Assembly: GCF_003851125.1 (NCBI RefSeq) | Contig: NZ_BGOW01000050.1 | Span: 2,501-49,568, forward strand | Origin: Sulfuriferula multivorans | GTDB lineage: Bacteria; Pseudomonadota; Gammaproteobacteria; Burkholderiales; Sulfuriferulaceae | DNA length: 47,068 bases | Reading direction: 5' to 3' | Notes under the pieces: generated by a model | What the model saw: only the letters and a program-made list of their open reading frames with translations | What the model was told of the DNA's origin: nothing | The model's database searches: none | In this document: positions 17,462-27,157 of the stretch, in pieces | Position numbering within the stretch: position 1 is the stretch's first letter | How the letters are laid out: every line of letters starts with the position of its first letter | Translations under genes and position numbers: made by a program

Positions 17462-18022
17462 ATGGTCAGTCTGCAAACACCGGTCTGCAATTTTGGCTGG
17501 AAAGCCCCGGATTTTGATCTGCCCGGCGTGGACGGCAAACGTTACACGCTGCAAGCCGCGATGGGCGAAAACGGCCTGCTGGTCATGTTCATCTGCAATC
17601 ATTGCCCCTATGTACAGGCGATACGCCCGCGTCTCGTGCGCGATTGCCGTGAGCTGCGCGATCACCATGGCATCAACAGCATCGCCATCATGTCCAATGA
17701 TCCGGCGGATTATGCGGAAGATGGTTTCGACAATATGCAAAAAGTCGCCGCCGAGTTCGAATTTCCCTTTCCTTATGTTTTCGACGCAAGCCAGGCCGTC
17801 GCACGTTCTTATGATGCAGTGTGTACACCGGATTTCTTCGGATTCAATCGCAGTTTTGAGTTGCAATACCGTGGCCGCTTTGACGCTTCACGCAAGGAAA
17901 CCGCGCCGGAAGGCGTGCGCCGTGACTTGTTCGAAGCCATGAAGCAAGTGGCGCAGACACAAAAAGGTCCGCTGGAGCAGATTCCCAGCATGGGCTGTTC
18001 GATCAAGTGGAAGACGGAATAA
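17462..18022 (+). CDS. Thioredoxin-fold (AhpC/TSA-like) protein with CNHCPY motif
   Basis: 186 residues, no signal peptide, so cytoplasmic. The thioredoxin fold is shown by the opening FGWKAPDFDLPGVDGKRYTL and an active-site-like CxxC in ICNHCPY (C45, C48). A further block, YDAVCTPDFFGFN, contains the expected cis-Pro region. It belongs to a common proteobacterial family of redoxin-domain proteins, about 180-190 residues long, with no agreed function. A TTGGAG ribosome site precedes the ATG. The following phosphatase gene starts within or just after its end, so the two are probably translated together. Confidence 0.88.
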   Translation: MVSLQTPVCNFGWKAPDFDLPGVDGKRYTLQAAMGENGLLVMFICNHCPYVQAIRPRLVRDCRELRDHHGINSIAIMSNDPADYAEDGFDNMQKVAAEFEFPFPYVFDASQAVARSYDAVCTPDFFGFNRSFELQYRGRFDASRKETAPEGVRRDLFEAMKQVAQTQKGPLEQIPSMGCSIKWKTE

Positions 18023-18810
18023 CCGTGCTGCAATCGGTCATTGACGTTGTCAAACACGTTGCTCAGGTCGAGGTGATGCCGCGCTATTTAAAAGTTGCGC
18101 ACAGCCGCAAGGCTGACGGCAGTTTGTGTACCGAGGCTGATCTGGCCTGTCAGGTGGCACTGGTGCGCGAGTTGACACGCATCGCGCCGTATCCGGTGCT
18201 GGGCGAAGAAATGCCCGAGTCCGAGCAGCGCATGCAGTGGATGGCAGGATCAGACGGGCTTTGGTGTATCGATCCCATCGACGGCACGTCCAATTTCGTC
18301 AATGGCGTGCCGTATTTCGCCGTATCTGTGGCGCTGATGAAAGCCGGGCGTAGCGTCATGGGGGTGATTTATGATCCGGTAGCCGATGAGATGTTTTATG
18401 CCGAAAAAGGCCAGGGCGCTTTTTTGAATGGGGAGCGGCTACCGATCAAGACGCGCTCGCCCGACTTGCGCCACAGTCTGGCCGGAGTCGAATTAAAACG
18501 CATCAGCGACGCCATCGCGACCCAGGTGGCGTTACATCCACCATACAGCTCGCAGCGCAACTTCGGTGCCAGTACGCTGGATTGGTGTTACACCGCAGCA
18601 GGGCGGTTCGATGTGTATTTGCATGGCGGCCAGAAATTGTGGGACTACGCAGCCGGCTGCCTGATTATGGAAGAGGCGGGGGGGCAAATGTGTACCCTGG
18701 CTTGCGATGATTTCTGGGCTGATGACCTGTGGGAACGCCCGGTGGTGGCGGCCTTGGGAGTCGATTTGTTCGCGGAATGGAAGGCCTGGATACGTGCCGC
18801 GGATAAATGA
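18007..18810 (+). CDS. Inositol-monophosphatase-family phosphatase
   Basis: 267 residues from GTG 18007; an in-frame GTG at 18025, just after the upstream stop, is an equally good start. The lithium-sensitive phosphatase signature is complete: GEEMPE, then WCIDPIDGTSNFVNGVPYFA with the metal-binding Asp pair, and WDYAAGCLIMEEAGG near the end with the third Asp. The family includes inositol monophosphatase, histidinol phosphatase (HisN), PAP phosphatase (CysQ) and some fructose-1,6-bisphosphatases. The sequence alone does not decide between them. Its position upstream of the Calvin-cycle block makes a sugar-phosphate substrate worth considering, but 350 bases of non-coding DNA separate them. 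Confidence 0.88.
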   Translation: MEDGITVLQSVIDVVKHVAQVEVMPRYLKVAHSRKADGSLCTEADLACQVALVRELTRIAPYPVLGEEMPESEQRMQWMAGSDGLWCIDPIDGTSNFVNGVPYFAVSVALMKAGRSVMGVIYDPVADEMFYAEKGQGAFLNGERLPIKTRSPDLRHSLAGVELKRISDAIATQVALHPPYSSQRNFGASTLDWCYTAAGRFDVYLHGGQKLWDYAAGCLIMEEAGGQMCTLACDDFWADDLWERPVVAALGVDLFAEWKAWIRAADK

Positions 18811-19160
18811 ATATGGCGGCCCAATTAAAAACTTTGATTATCTCCAGCCCGATTTAAAAACCTTCGCGCAGCGCCTTAAAAACCGGGCATTTCCGGCCAT
18901 AAATTCGCGGCTTTCTCCGCCAATTCAGAAGCTTGGCTGGCTTGCCCAAATTGGCTGGCTCGGCCATAATCAAGAACTTTCACTGCATTTTTTACGTAAA
19001 GCAGTGACGTTACCCCGCTTAAGCATTTGAATTGTCTGGCTTGCGTGCACATCGCTGGCTACAAATATTCTGAACGCTCCCTCTTCGGGTATGCCGGTTG
19101 CAAGCCTGAGGGTCCGTTTTTGCAGCATTAAACGTATTTTTATCAACTAAGGAAGAAGCA
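18811..19160. other. 350-base structured non-coding region upstream of tkt
   Basis: I see no gene here. The stretch holds three copies of TTAAAAAC (18825-18832, 18854-18861, 18876-18883), a direct repeat of TTGGCTGGCT (18933-18942 and 18951-18960), and the dyad TCACTGC...GCAGTGA at 18980-19007. A possible weak promoter, TTGCGT, 17 bases, AATATT, lies near 19040-19070. A good ribosome site (AAGGAAG) precedes the tkt ATG. The region probably carries the promoter and control sites of the tkt-gap-pgk-pyk-fba block (inference). Confidence 0.6.
18980..19007. promoter_or_regulatory. Candidate operator: interrupted palindrome upstream of tkt
   Basis: Arms TCACTGC (18980-18986) and GCAGTGA (19001-19007) are perfectly complementary. 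They flank an inner 10-base palindrome, TTTACGTAAA (18991-19000). Without the four bases ATTT at 18987-18990 the whole element would be one continuous perfect palindrome. It lies about 155-180 bases upstream of the tkt start. The dyad could bind a dimeric regulator such as the LysR-type CbbR, but I cannot match a defined consensus. Confidence 0.4.
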
Positions 19161-21146
19161 ATGGCAACTCGTACTGATCTCGCAAATGCTATCCGTGCGC
19201 TGTCCATGGACGCAGTGGAAAAGGCCAAGTCGGGCCACCCCGGAGCGCCCATGGGTATGGCGGAAATCGCCGAAGTGGTGTGGAACCACCATCTGCGCCA
19301 CAACCCGGCCAACCCAAAATGGCCTGACCGCGACCGCTTCGTACTGTCCAACGGCCATGGTTCGATGCTGCTGTATTCGTTGCTGCATCTGACTGGTTAT
19401 GACCTGCCAATGGACGAGTTGAAGCGTTTCCGCCAGCTTCATTCGAAAACGCCCGGCCACCCTGAATATGGCTACGCTCCTGGTGTAGAAACCACGACAG
19501 GCCCGCTGGGGCAGGGCATTACCAATGCAGTGGGTATGGCGATGACGGAAAAGCTGCTGGCTGCCGAATTCAACAAGCCTGGCCACGAAATCGTCAACCA
19601 CCACACCTACGTATTCCTGGGCGATGGCTGTTTGATGGAAGGCATCTCCCACGAATCCTGCGCGTTGGCCGGTACCTGGGGCCTGGGCAAGCTGATTGCA
19701 TTCTGGGATGACAATGGCATCTCGATTGATGGCCACGTCGAAGGCTGGTTTACCGACGATACGCCCAGGCGTTTCGAGGCTTACGGCTGGCATGTGATCG
19801 CTGGTGTGGATGGACACAATGCCGTAGCGGTAGAAGCCGCCGTTCAGGCTGCCAAAGCCGTGACCGACAAGCCCAGCATGATTTGCTGCAAAACCATCAT
19901 TGGTAAAGGCTCTCCCAACAAGGAAGGTACCCACGATGTGCACGGCGCTGCACTCGGTGCGCAGGAGATCATCGATACGCGCAAGCATATCGGCTGGGAT
20001 CACCCGGCGTTTGAAATTCCTGCCGATGTGTATGAAGGCTGGGATGCCAAGACCAAGGGTGAGGGGCTGGAGAAGCTGTGGAACAACAAGTTCGCCGAAT
20101 ACGCTGCCGCTTTCCCGGCTGAGGCAGCCGAATTCAAGCGCCGTATGGCAGGTGAATTGCCGGCGAACTGGAATGCACACCTGGCGCAGGCTGTTGCTGC
20201 CATCAATGCCAAGGGCGAAACCGTCGCCACACGCAAGGCTTCGCAAATCGCCATCAATGCATTGGCACCGGCGCTGCCGGAATTCCTCGGCGGTTCAGCC
20301 GATCTGACCGGTTCCAACCTGACCAACTGGACCGGCTGCCATCACGTCCACGGCAACAGCATCGGCAACTACATTTCTTACGGCGTGCGCGAGTTCGGCA
20401 TGTCCGCCATCATGAACGGCATGGCGCTGCATGGCGGCGTGCTGCCGTTCGGCGGCACCTTCCTGATGTTCTCCGAATACGCGCGCAATGCGCTGCGTAT
20501 GGCGGCATTGATGAAGCAACGCGTGATCTGGGTATTTACCCACGATTCCATCGGTCTGGGTGAAGACGGCCCGACGCACCAGCCGGTTGAGCAAACCGCC
20601 ACCTTGCGCATGATTCCGAACATGGACGTATGGCGTCCATGCGATACCGTGGAAACCATTGTTGCCTGGGGGCAGGGCGTTGAAAAACACGACGGCCCGA
20701 CCAGCCTGATCCTGAGCCGCCAGAACCTGGCATTCATGCAGCGCGATGCAGCTACCATCGCCAACATCGCCAAGGGCGGTTATGTACTGAAAGACGCAGT
20801 CAATGCCAAGGTGGTGCTGATCGCTACTGGCTCGGAAGTCGAACTGGCAGTCAAGGCGCAAGAAGCGCTGGCGGCCGAAGGGATTGCCGCACGTGTGGTG
20901 TCGATGCCTTGCACCAGCGCGTTTGATCGTCAGGATGCCGCTTATAAGGACAGCGTACTGCCCAAGGGTGTGGTGCGCGTGGCCGTTGAAGCAGGCTCTA
21001 CGGATGGCTGGTACAAGTATGTCGGCCTGGATGGCGCAGTGCTGGGCATGCATAGCTTCGGCGAATCAGCGCCTGCACCGGATCTGTTCAAGCATTTCGG
21101 CTTCACCGTGGAAAATCTGGTGAAAACCGTCAAGAGCGTAATGTAA
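19161..21146 (+). CDS. tkt: Transketolase
   Basis: 661 residues, full length. It moves two-carbon ketol units between sugar phosphates with thiamine diphosphate, serving the Calvin cycle and pentose phosphate pathway. Visible motifs: [13 protein letters not shown] near the N-terminus, ATGPLGQGI-type [12 protein letters not shown], the ThDP/Mg motif [23 protein letters not shown], and in the pyrimidine domain [19 protein letters not shown] and [19 protein letters not shown]. It is the first gene of the block, so it may be called cbbT; a second copy elsewhere cannot be excluded. A 77-base gap with a hairpin separates it from gap. Confidence 0.97.
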   Translation: MATRTDLANAIRALSMDAVEKAKSGHPGAPMGMAEIAEVVWNHHLRHNPANPKWPDRDRFVLSNGHGSMLLYSLLHLTGYDLPMDELKRFRQLHSKTPGHPEYGYAPGVETTTGPLGQGITNAVGMAMTEKLLAAEFNKPGHEIVNHHTYVFLGDGCLMEGISHESCALAGTWGLGKLIAFWDDNGISIDGHVEGWFTDDTPRRFEAYGWHVIAGVDGHNAVAVEAAVQAAKAVTDKPSMICCKTIIGKGSPNKEGTHDVHGAALGAQEIIDTRKHIGWDHPAFEIPADVYEGWDAKTKGEGLEKLWNNKFAEYAAAFPAEAAEFKRRMAGELPANWNAHLAQAVAAINAKGETVATRKASQIAINALAPALPEFLGGSADLTGSNLTNWTGCHHVHGNSIGNYISYGVREFGMSAIMNGMALHGGVLPFGGTFLMFSEYARNALRMAALMKQRVIWVFTHDSIGLGEDGPTHQPVEQTATLRMIPNMDVWRPCDTVETIVAWGQGVEKHDGPTSLILSRQNLAFMQRDAATIANIAKGGYVLKDAVNAKVVLIATGSEVELAVKAQEALAAEGIAARVVSMPCTSAFDRQDAAYKDSVLPKGVVRVAVEAGSTDGWYKYVGLDGAVLGMHSFGESAPAPDLFKHFGFTVENLVKTVKSVM

Positions 21147-21159
21147 CGGCAATACCATT

Positions 21160-21183
21160 GCCAGGGTGCGTCAAGCCCCTGGC
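21160..21183 (+). other. Hairpin in the tkt-gap junction
   Basis: GCCAGGG (21160-21166) and CCCTGGC (21177-21183) form a 7-base GC-rich stem with a 10-base loop. A run of five T follows only at about 21199, too far for a classical terminator. It may be an RNA-stability or processing element between tkt and gap (inference). Confidence 0.45.
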
Positions 21184-21220
21184 GGCGAGAGGATTCATCT
21201 TTTTATATTGGAGGCGGTAA

Positions 21221-22222
<1,002 letters not shown>

Positions 22223-22357
22223 TCAACAGCAGGCGGCAAGTCAAGACTGGCGCAAGCAACATTGCGTTTGTTTGGCTTGCCCTTGTGCTTTAACGATGTG
22301 AGCTTTAAGGCCTGGGGTGCTCTCAGCCCTTAAACCTTACTTCTCTGGAGAATCACC

Positions 22358-23539
22358 ATGGCAGTTATCCGTGTTACCGATCTTGATCTCAAAGGAAAGC
22401 GTGTTTTCATTCGTGCCGACATGAATGTGCCGGTCAAAGACGGCAAGGTTACTTCGGACGCCCGCATCACAGCGTCCATGCGCACCATAGAGCATTGCCT
22501 CAAGGCCGGTGCAAAAGTCATGGTTACGTCCCATCTGGGACGTCCGACCGAAGGCGAGTACTCCGAAGACAATTCGCTCAAGCCGGTAGGCGATGTGCTC
22601 AGCGCAAAATTGGGTAAACCGGTGCGCTTGATCAAAGACTGGATCGACGGCGGGTTTGACGTTGCCGAGGGTGAGGTGGTGCTGCTGGAAAACGTGCGCT
22701 TCAACAAAGGCGAGAAAAAGAGCCTGGACGAAACCGCGCAGAAATACGCCAAGTTGTGCGACGTGTTCGTGATGGATGCTTTCGGTACGGCGCACCGTGC
22801 AGAAGCTTCGACGCATGGCATTGCCAAGTTTGCACCGGTAGCGGCCGCAGGCATCCTGTTGACCGAAGAACTGGAGGCGCTGACCAAAGCGCTGCTCAGC
22901 CCGGCGCGCCCCATGGTTGCGATCGTGGGCGGCTCCAAGGTGTCCACCAAGCTGACCGTGCTGGAAGCATTGTCTGAAAAAGTGGACCAGATGGTAGTAG
23001 GCGGTGGTATCGCCAATACCTTCCTCAAGGCTACCGGCAAAAACGTCGGAAAGTCCCTGTGCGAGGATGATCTGGTTCCGGTCGCCCAGGCACTGATGAA
23101 GAAAATGACCGCGCGTGGCGCCACAATCCCTATTGCAGTGGATGTGGTGTGTGGCAAGAAATTCGACGCCAATGAACCTGCCGTGCTCAAAGACGCAGGT
23201 GCGGTGGTGGATGACGACATGATTTTCGACATTGGTCCTAAATCAGCCCAGGAACTGGTGGATATCATCATGAAGGCTGGTACAGTAGTATGGAATGGCC
23301 CGGTCGGCGTGTTCGAGTTCGATCAGTTTGGCGAGGGCACCAAGAAAATCGCCGAAGCGATTGCTAATACCAGCGCCTTTACCTTGGCTGGCGGTGGCGA
23401 TACGATTGCGGCAATACAAAAATACGATATCTATGACAAGGTATCTTATATCTCCACCGCTGGAGGCGCTTTCCTGGAGTTTCTGGAAGGCAAGAAATTG
23501 CCTGCCGTTGAAATCCTAGAGCAACGCGCAGCAGGCTAA
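22358..23539 (+). CDS. pgk: Phosphoglycerate kinase
   Basis: 393 residues, normal length. It interconverts 3-phosphoglycerate and 1,3-bisphosphoglycerate with ATP/ADP. Substrate-binding segments are [14 protein letters not shown] and [27 protein letters not shown] and [11 protein letters not shown] follow. The nucleotide domain contains [27 protein letters not shown] and the closing [14 protein letters not shown]. Upstream is a 135-base spacer with an imperfect stem (TTTAAGG / CCTTAAA, about 22308-22338) just before the TCTGGAG ribosome site. It is the third gene of the block and serves both carbon fixation and glycolysis. Confidence 0.97.
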   Translation: MAVIRVTDLDLKGKRVFIRADMNVPVKDGKVTSDARITASMRTIEHCLKAGAKVMVTSHLGRPTEGEYSEDNSLKPVGDVLSAKLGKPVRLIKDWIDGGFDVAEGEVVLLENVRFNKGEKKSLDETAQKYAKLCDVFVMDAFGTAHRAEASTHGIAKFAPVAAAGILLTEELEALTKALLSPARPMVAIVGGSKVSTKLTVLEALSEKVDQMVVGGGIANTFLKATGKNVGKSLCEDDLVPVAQALMKKMTARGATIPIAVDVVCGKKFDANEPAVLKDAGAVVDDDMIFDIGPKSAQELVDIIMKAGTVVWNGPVGVFEFDQFGEGTKKIAEAIANTSAFTLAGGGDTIAAIQKYDIYDKVSYISTAGGAFLEFLEGKKLPAVEILEQRAAG

Positions 23540-23574
23540 ATCCATTAAACGGTGTTTGGCTAGCTTCGGACTTC

Positions 23575-23604
23575 GTTAGCAGGCAGAATATTCTGCCTGC
23601 TAAC
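23575..23604. repeat. Perfect 30-base palindrome between pgk and pyk
   Basis: GTTAGCAGGCAGAAT is followed immediately by its exact reverse complement ATTCTGCCTGCTAAC. In RNA this gives a stem of about 13 pairs with a four-base loop. A T run (23621-23626) comes 16 bases later, so it is not a textbook terminator. It could partly stop transcription, protect the upstream mRNA end, or be a protein-binding site; the sequence does not decide. Confidence 0.7.
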
Positions 23605-23642
23605 GTTGTCTTGACTAGTCTTTTTTCAGAGTAAATAAATTC

Positions 23643-25079
23643 ATGATACGCAGAACAAAAATCGTCGCCACACTCGGCCCTTCATCCAATGACCCTAAAG
23701 TCCTGGACAAAATGATGGAGGCGGGCGTGGACGTAGTGCGTCTCAATTTTTCGCATGGTATCGCCCAGGACCATATCGATCGCGCCGAGATGGTGCGTTC
23801 GCTGGCGCGGACCAGGGGTCGTGCGGTGGGCGTGCTGGTTGACCTGCAAGGCCCGAAAATCCGTGTTGGCAAATTCGCCGACGGCAAGATCACGCTGCAA
23901 GCCGGCGACCGTTTTGTGCTCGACGCCACGTGCGAAATGGGTACCCAGGAACGTGTGGGGCTTGACTACAAAGACCTGCCCAGAGATCTGGAGCGCGGCG
24001 CCACGTTGTTGCTGGACGATGGCCGTATCGAAATGTGGGTTGAAGAAGTCAAGGGTTCGGAAATCATCTGCAAGGTGATACAAGGGGGTGTGCTCTCCAA
24101 CAATAAGGGCATCAACCGTAAGGGTGGGGGGTTGTCAGCCGCCGCGCTGACTGAAAAAGACATTGAAGATATCAAGACTGCCGCGGCACTGAAGGCGGAT
24201 TATGTGGCGATTTCCTTCCCGCGCTCTGCTGCCGATATGCAGCTTGCGCGGAATCTGCTGCGGGCGGCGGGTGGTCACGGCATGCTGGTAGCCAAAATCG
24301 AACGTGCTGAAGCGATTCCGGCGCTGGAAGAAATTCTCGACGCATCCGATGCCATCATGGTGGCGCGCGGCGATCTCGGTGTAGAAGTCGGGGACGCTGC
24401 GGTGCCTGCCCTGCAAAAGAAAATGATCCGCATGGCGCGCCAGCGTAACAAACTGGTCATTACCGCCACGCAGATGATGGAATCCATGATATCCAGCCCG
24501 ATACCGACGCGCGCCGAGGTTTCCGACGTGGCCAATGCTGTGCTGGATGGCACCGATGCCGTGATGTTGTCGGCCGAGACGGCCGCAGGCATGTTTCCGG
24601 TGGAAGCAATTGCCGCCATGGATCGCGTGTGTTGCGAGGCGGAAAAAGAAATCGAACGTGATTTTGTCAATTTGCGGATCAATAAAAATTTCAACCGGAA
24701 AGATGAATCGGTGGCGATGGCCGCCATTTTTACCGCGACTCATCTGCCCAATGTGCGTGCCATTGCGGCGCTGACCCAGTCCGGAAGTACCTGCCTGTGG
24801 ATGTCGCGCATGAGCACGGGCGTACCGATCTACGCCTTGACACCGGAAGTGGAAACCCGTAGAAAAGTTACCTTGTATCGGGGCGTTTACCCAGTCAATT
24901 TCCAGACCGATTCCAAGGATCGCGATCAGTTGCTGATCGAAGCGGAGGATGAATTGCGTCGCCGCGGTGCGGTGCGTGACGGTGATTTGATCGTGCTTAC
25001 CATAGGTGAGCCGATCGGTGAGTCCGGTGGTACCAACACCATGAAGATTGTTACGGTCGGCGAACACAAGAAAGCTTAA
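23643..25079 (+). CDS. pyk: Pyruvate kinase
   Basis: 478 residues, normal length. It converts phosphoenolpyruvate and ADP to pyruvate and ATP. Motifs: KIVATLGPSSNDP at the start, VVRLNFSHG, VDLQGPKIRVG, AKIERAEAIPALEEI with the catalytic Lys, IMVARGDLGVEVG and TATQMMESMISSPIPTRAE. The C-terminal allosteric domain is present, ending with a glycine-rich GESGGTNTMKIVTVG segment. It lies downstream of a perfect palindrome and lacks a clear Shine-Dalgarno sequence before its ATG, so its output may be lower than that of gap or pgk. That would suit an autotroph, where PEP must be spared (inference). Confidence 0.97.
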   Translation: MIRRTKIVATLGPSSNDPKVLDKMMEAGVDVVRLNFSHGIAQDHIDRAEMVRSLARTRGRAVGVLVDLQGPKIRVGKFADGKITLQAGDRFVLDATCEMGTQERVGLDYKDLPRDLERGATLLLDDGRIEMWVEEVKGSEIICKVIQGGVLSNNKGINRKGGGLSAAALTEKDIEDIKTAAALKADYVAISFPRSAADMQLARNLLRAAGGHGMLVAKIERAEAIPALEEILDASDAIMVARGDLGVEVGDAAVPALQKKMIRMARQRNKLVITATQMMESMISSPIPTRAEVSDVANAVLDGTDAVMLSAETAAGMFPVEAIAAMDRVCCEAEKEIERDFVNLRINKNFNRKDESVAMAAIFTATHLPNVRAIAALTQSGSTCLWMSRMSTGVPIYALTPEVETRRKVTLYRGVYPVNFQTDSKDRDQLLIEAEDELRRRGAVRDGDLIVLTIGEPIGESGGTNTMKIVTVGEHKKA

Positions 25080-25124
25080 AGTTTTTCAGGATTTGCAGTC
25101 TATTTATTAACCAAGGAGAAAATC

Positions 25125-26189
25125 ATGGCACTTGTATCCCTGCGCCAACTGTTGGACCATGCCGCTGAAAACGGCTATGGCCTGCCCGCATTCAACGTCA
25201 ACAACCTGGAACAAGTTCAGGCCATTATGGAAGCCGCCGATGAATGCGGCAGCCCGGTCATCATGCAAGCCTCTGCCGGCGCGCGCAAATACGCCGGCGC
25301 CAGCTTTCTGCGGCATTTGATCACCGCTGCGGTCGAAGCTTATCCGCATATTCCTATTGTCATGCACCAGGACCACGGCGCCAGCGCCCCGGTGTGTATT
25401 CGTTCCATTACCGACGGCTTCTCTTCGGTGATGATGGACGGTTCCCTGCAGGAAGATGCCAAGACCCCGGCCAGCTATGAATACAACGTGGAGATCACCC
25501 GCAGGGTAGTCGATATCGCCCATGCTGTAGGTGTTTCCGTGGAAGGCGAACTGGGCTGTCTGGGTTCACTGGAAACCGGTATGGCCGGTGAGGAAGATGG
25601 TAGTGGCGCTGAAGGCATGCTGGATCATTCACAATTGCTGACCGACCCGGAAGAAGCCGCCGATTTCGTCAAGAAAACCGGCGTGGATGCGTTGGCTATC
25701 GCGATTGGCACTTCGCACGGCGCATACAAATTTACCCGTCCGCCCACCGGCGACATCCTCGCCATTGGCCGTATCAAGGAAATCCACGCACGCATCCCCA
25801 ACACGCACTTGGTGATGCACGGCTCTTCCTCGGTGCCGCAGGAATGGCTGAAAATCATCAACGACTTCGGCGGCGACATGGGTGAAACCTACGGTGTGCC
25901 GGTGGAAGAAATCATCGAAGGTATCAAGCATGGCGTGCGCAAAGTCAATATCGACACTGACCTGCGCATGGCATCCACGGGTGCGGTGCGCAAGTTCCTG
26001 GCGGAAAACAAAAAGGAATTTGATCCGCGCAAATTCCTGATTGCTTCCACCAAGGCCATGAAGGCTATTTGTAAAGCGCGCTACGAAGCCTTCGGCAGCG
26101 CAGGTCAGGCGACCAAGATCAAGCCGGTTGATCTGGAAAAAATGGCTGCAAAATATGCCAAGGGCGAGCTGGCTGCAATTATCAAATAA
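25125..26189 (+). CDS. fba: Class II fructose-1,6-bisphosphate aldolase (zinc type)
   Basis: 354 residues, the Calvin-subtype class II aldolase often called CbbA. All metal and catalytic residues are present: HQDHG (catalytic Asp and zinc His), GELGCLG (zinc Glu), GTSHGAYKF (zinc His) and VMHGSSSVP (zinc His). It makes fructose-1,6-bisphosphate, and can make sedoheptulose-1,7-bisphosphate in some members, from dihydroxyacetone phosphate and an aldose phosphate. An AAGGAG ribosome site precedes the ATG. It is the last gene of the block and is followed by a strong terminator. It is the useful reference for the degenerate paralogue at 4916-5821. Confidence 0.97.
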   Translation: MALVSLRQLLDHAAENGYGLPAFNVNNLEQVQAIMEAADECGSPVIMQASAGARKYAGASFLRHLITAAVEAYPHIPIVMHQDHGASAPVCIRSITDGFSSVMMDGSLQEDAKTPASYEYNVEITRRVVDIAHAVGVSVEGELGCLGSLETGMAGEEDGSGAEGMLDHSQLLTDPEEAADFVKKTGVDALAIAIGTSHGAYKFTRPPTGDILAIGRIKEIHARIPNTHLVMHGSSSVPQEWLKIINDFGGDMGETYGVPVEEIIEGIKHGVRKVNIDTDLRMASTGAVRKFLAENKKEFDPRKFLIASTKAMKAICKARYEAFGSAGQATKIKPVDLEKMAAKYAKGELAAIIK

Positions 26190-26200
26190 TCTTGCGTACC

Positions 26201-26236
26201 CAATAAAAAAGGCAGCTCAGGCTGCCTTTTTTATTG
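26201..26236. terminator. Bidirectional intrinsic terminator after fba
   Basis: CAATAAAAAAGGCAGC, the four-base loop TCAG, and its exact reverse complement GCTGCCTTTTTTATTG. Each strand reads a GC stem flanked by A and T runs, so it can end transcription of fba on the + strand and of yggX on the - strand. Confidence 0.93.
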
Positions 26237-26248
26237 GGGGCGAGAAAC

Positions 26249-26521
26249 TTACTTGGCAGGCGGTACGTAACCGGCAGCTACATCCGCACCTTCACCAAAG
26301 AAATATTTCTCCACCTGTTCGATTAAATATTTACGCGCCTTGGCATCAGCCAAATTCAGGCGATTTTCGTTCACCAACATGGTTTGCTGTTTGATCCAGC
26401 CGGCCCAGGCTTCCTTCGATACATTCTCATAGATACGCTGGCCCAGCGCACCCGGCATCGGCGGAAAATCCAGTCCGTCGGCTTCGCGCCCCAGTTTGAT
26501 ACAATTTACGGTTCTTGCCAT
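26249..26521 (-). CDS. yggX: YggX-family Fe(II)-trafficking / oxidative-damage protection protein
   Basis: 90 residues from the ATG at 26521 ([16 protein letters not shown]), matching the family. An ATG two codons upstream sits only two bases from the AAGGAG site, so the second ATG is the better spaced start. Conserved features are the N-terminal Cys (C7), the [20 protein letters not shown] segment and [15 protein letters not shown]. YggX helps protect iron-sulfur enzymes from oxidative damage and is proposed to handle labile iron. It stands alone, facing fba across the shared terminator. Confidence 0.95.
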   Translation of the reverse strand: MARTVNCIKLGREADGLDFPPMPGALGQRIYENVSKEAWAGWIKQQTMLVNENRLNLADAKARKYLIEQVEKYFFGEGADVAAGYVPPAK

Positions 26522-26572
26522 TGCCATTGCTCCTTACGAAAAACGTGCCCTGATGATAGCGGAATCGTCAGA

Positions 26573-27124
26573 TCAATGCACGTTGTAGCGCGCCAGTTCA
26601 TCCACCAATTTGGCGATCAGATCGCGGCCGTTTGCGCTCATGCCGCGAGTGAGCAGATCCACATCGCGCTCGCCGTTGACCAGGCGTCGCAGGCTGCCGC
26701 CCAGTCGGCCCATATCGCCGCCCACTTTGACCATCTGTTCGGCCATGTCTGCCAATGCAGAAAGCGCCGGCACATCGCCCGTTGCCGCGGCATGAATCAT
26801 TCCCGCCAGCCCCGGTGCGGCGGCACTGGGGTCAGGCTGCTGATTCGGATCGGGCAAGGTGGCGGGATCCTGAATCCCGCGCAGGATCGCCTCGATGATA
26901 ATGCGGTCATCATCATCCAGCCCTGCATACACACTGCTATCACGCTTGCCGGCCAGAACCTGGCGCACCGCCATCACCATCGCACCCCAGCCTTGCTGTT
27001 CAGCCTGCGTAAGCATCTGCTGGGTTTGCGGCATCAACTCCGGCTTGTGACAGGCCGTGGCGATGGCGTGTATAAACTGCGCATAGGTCTGGATCACCTG
27101 CTGGGTACGTTCGGGCAAAGCCAT
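26573..27124 (-). CDS. Conserved-looking hypothetical protein
   Basis: 183 residues, no signal peptide or membrane helix. It is largely alpha-helical in appearance, with many Ala, Gln, Leu and Met, and has a proline/asparagine-rich hinge (DPNQQPDPSAAAPG, about residues 90-103) between two helical parts. The first half contains CHKPELMPQTQQML and an LDDDDRIIIEAILRGIQ stretch; the second contains ADMAEQMVKVGGDMGRLGG. I do not recognise a family. Coding is supported by a full-length open frame, codon use like its neighbours and its fit between yggX and gluQ on the same strand. Confidence 0.72.
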   Translation of the reverse strand: MALPERTQQVIQTYAQFIHAIATACHKPELMPQTQQMLTQAEQQGWGAMVMAVRQVLAGKRDSSVYAGLDDDDRIIIEAILRGIQDPATLPDPNQQPDPSAAAPGLAGMIHAAATGDVPALSALADMAEQMVKVGGDMGRLGGSLRRLVNGERDVDLLTRGMSANGRDLIAKLVDELARYNVH

Positions 27125-27157
27125 GTCGGATTCCTTTCGGGTACAAAGAATAACACG

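Noticed and set aside
19143-20246. 367-codon open frame antisense to tkt
   Set aside because: Opposite a highly conserved enzyme, no motifs, composition typical of a shadow frame.
22308-22338. Imperfect stem before pgk as a terminator or riboswitch
   Set aside because: Short arms, no T run and no known riboswitch motif; kept only as a note.
26201-26236. Possible small repeat or attachment site
   Set aside because: Exact stem, four-base loop and flanking A/T runs between convergent genes identify a terminator.
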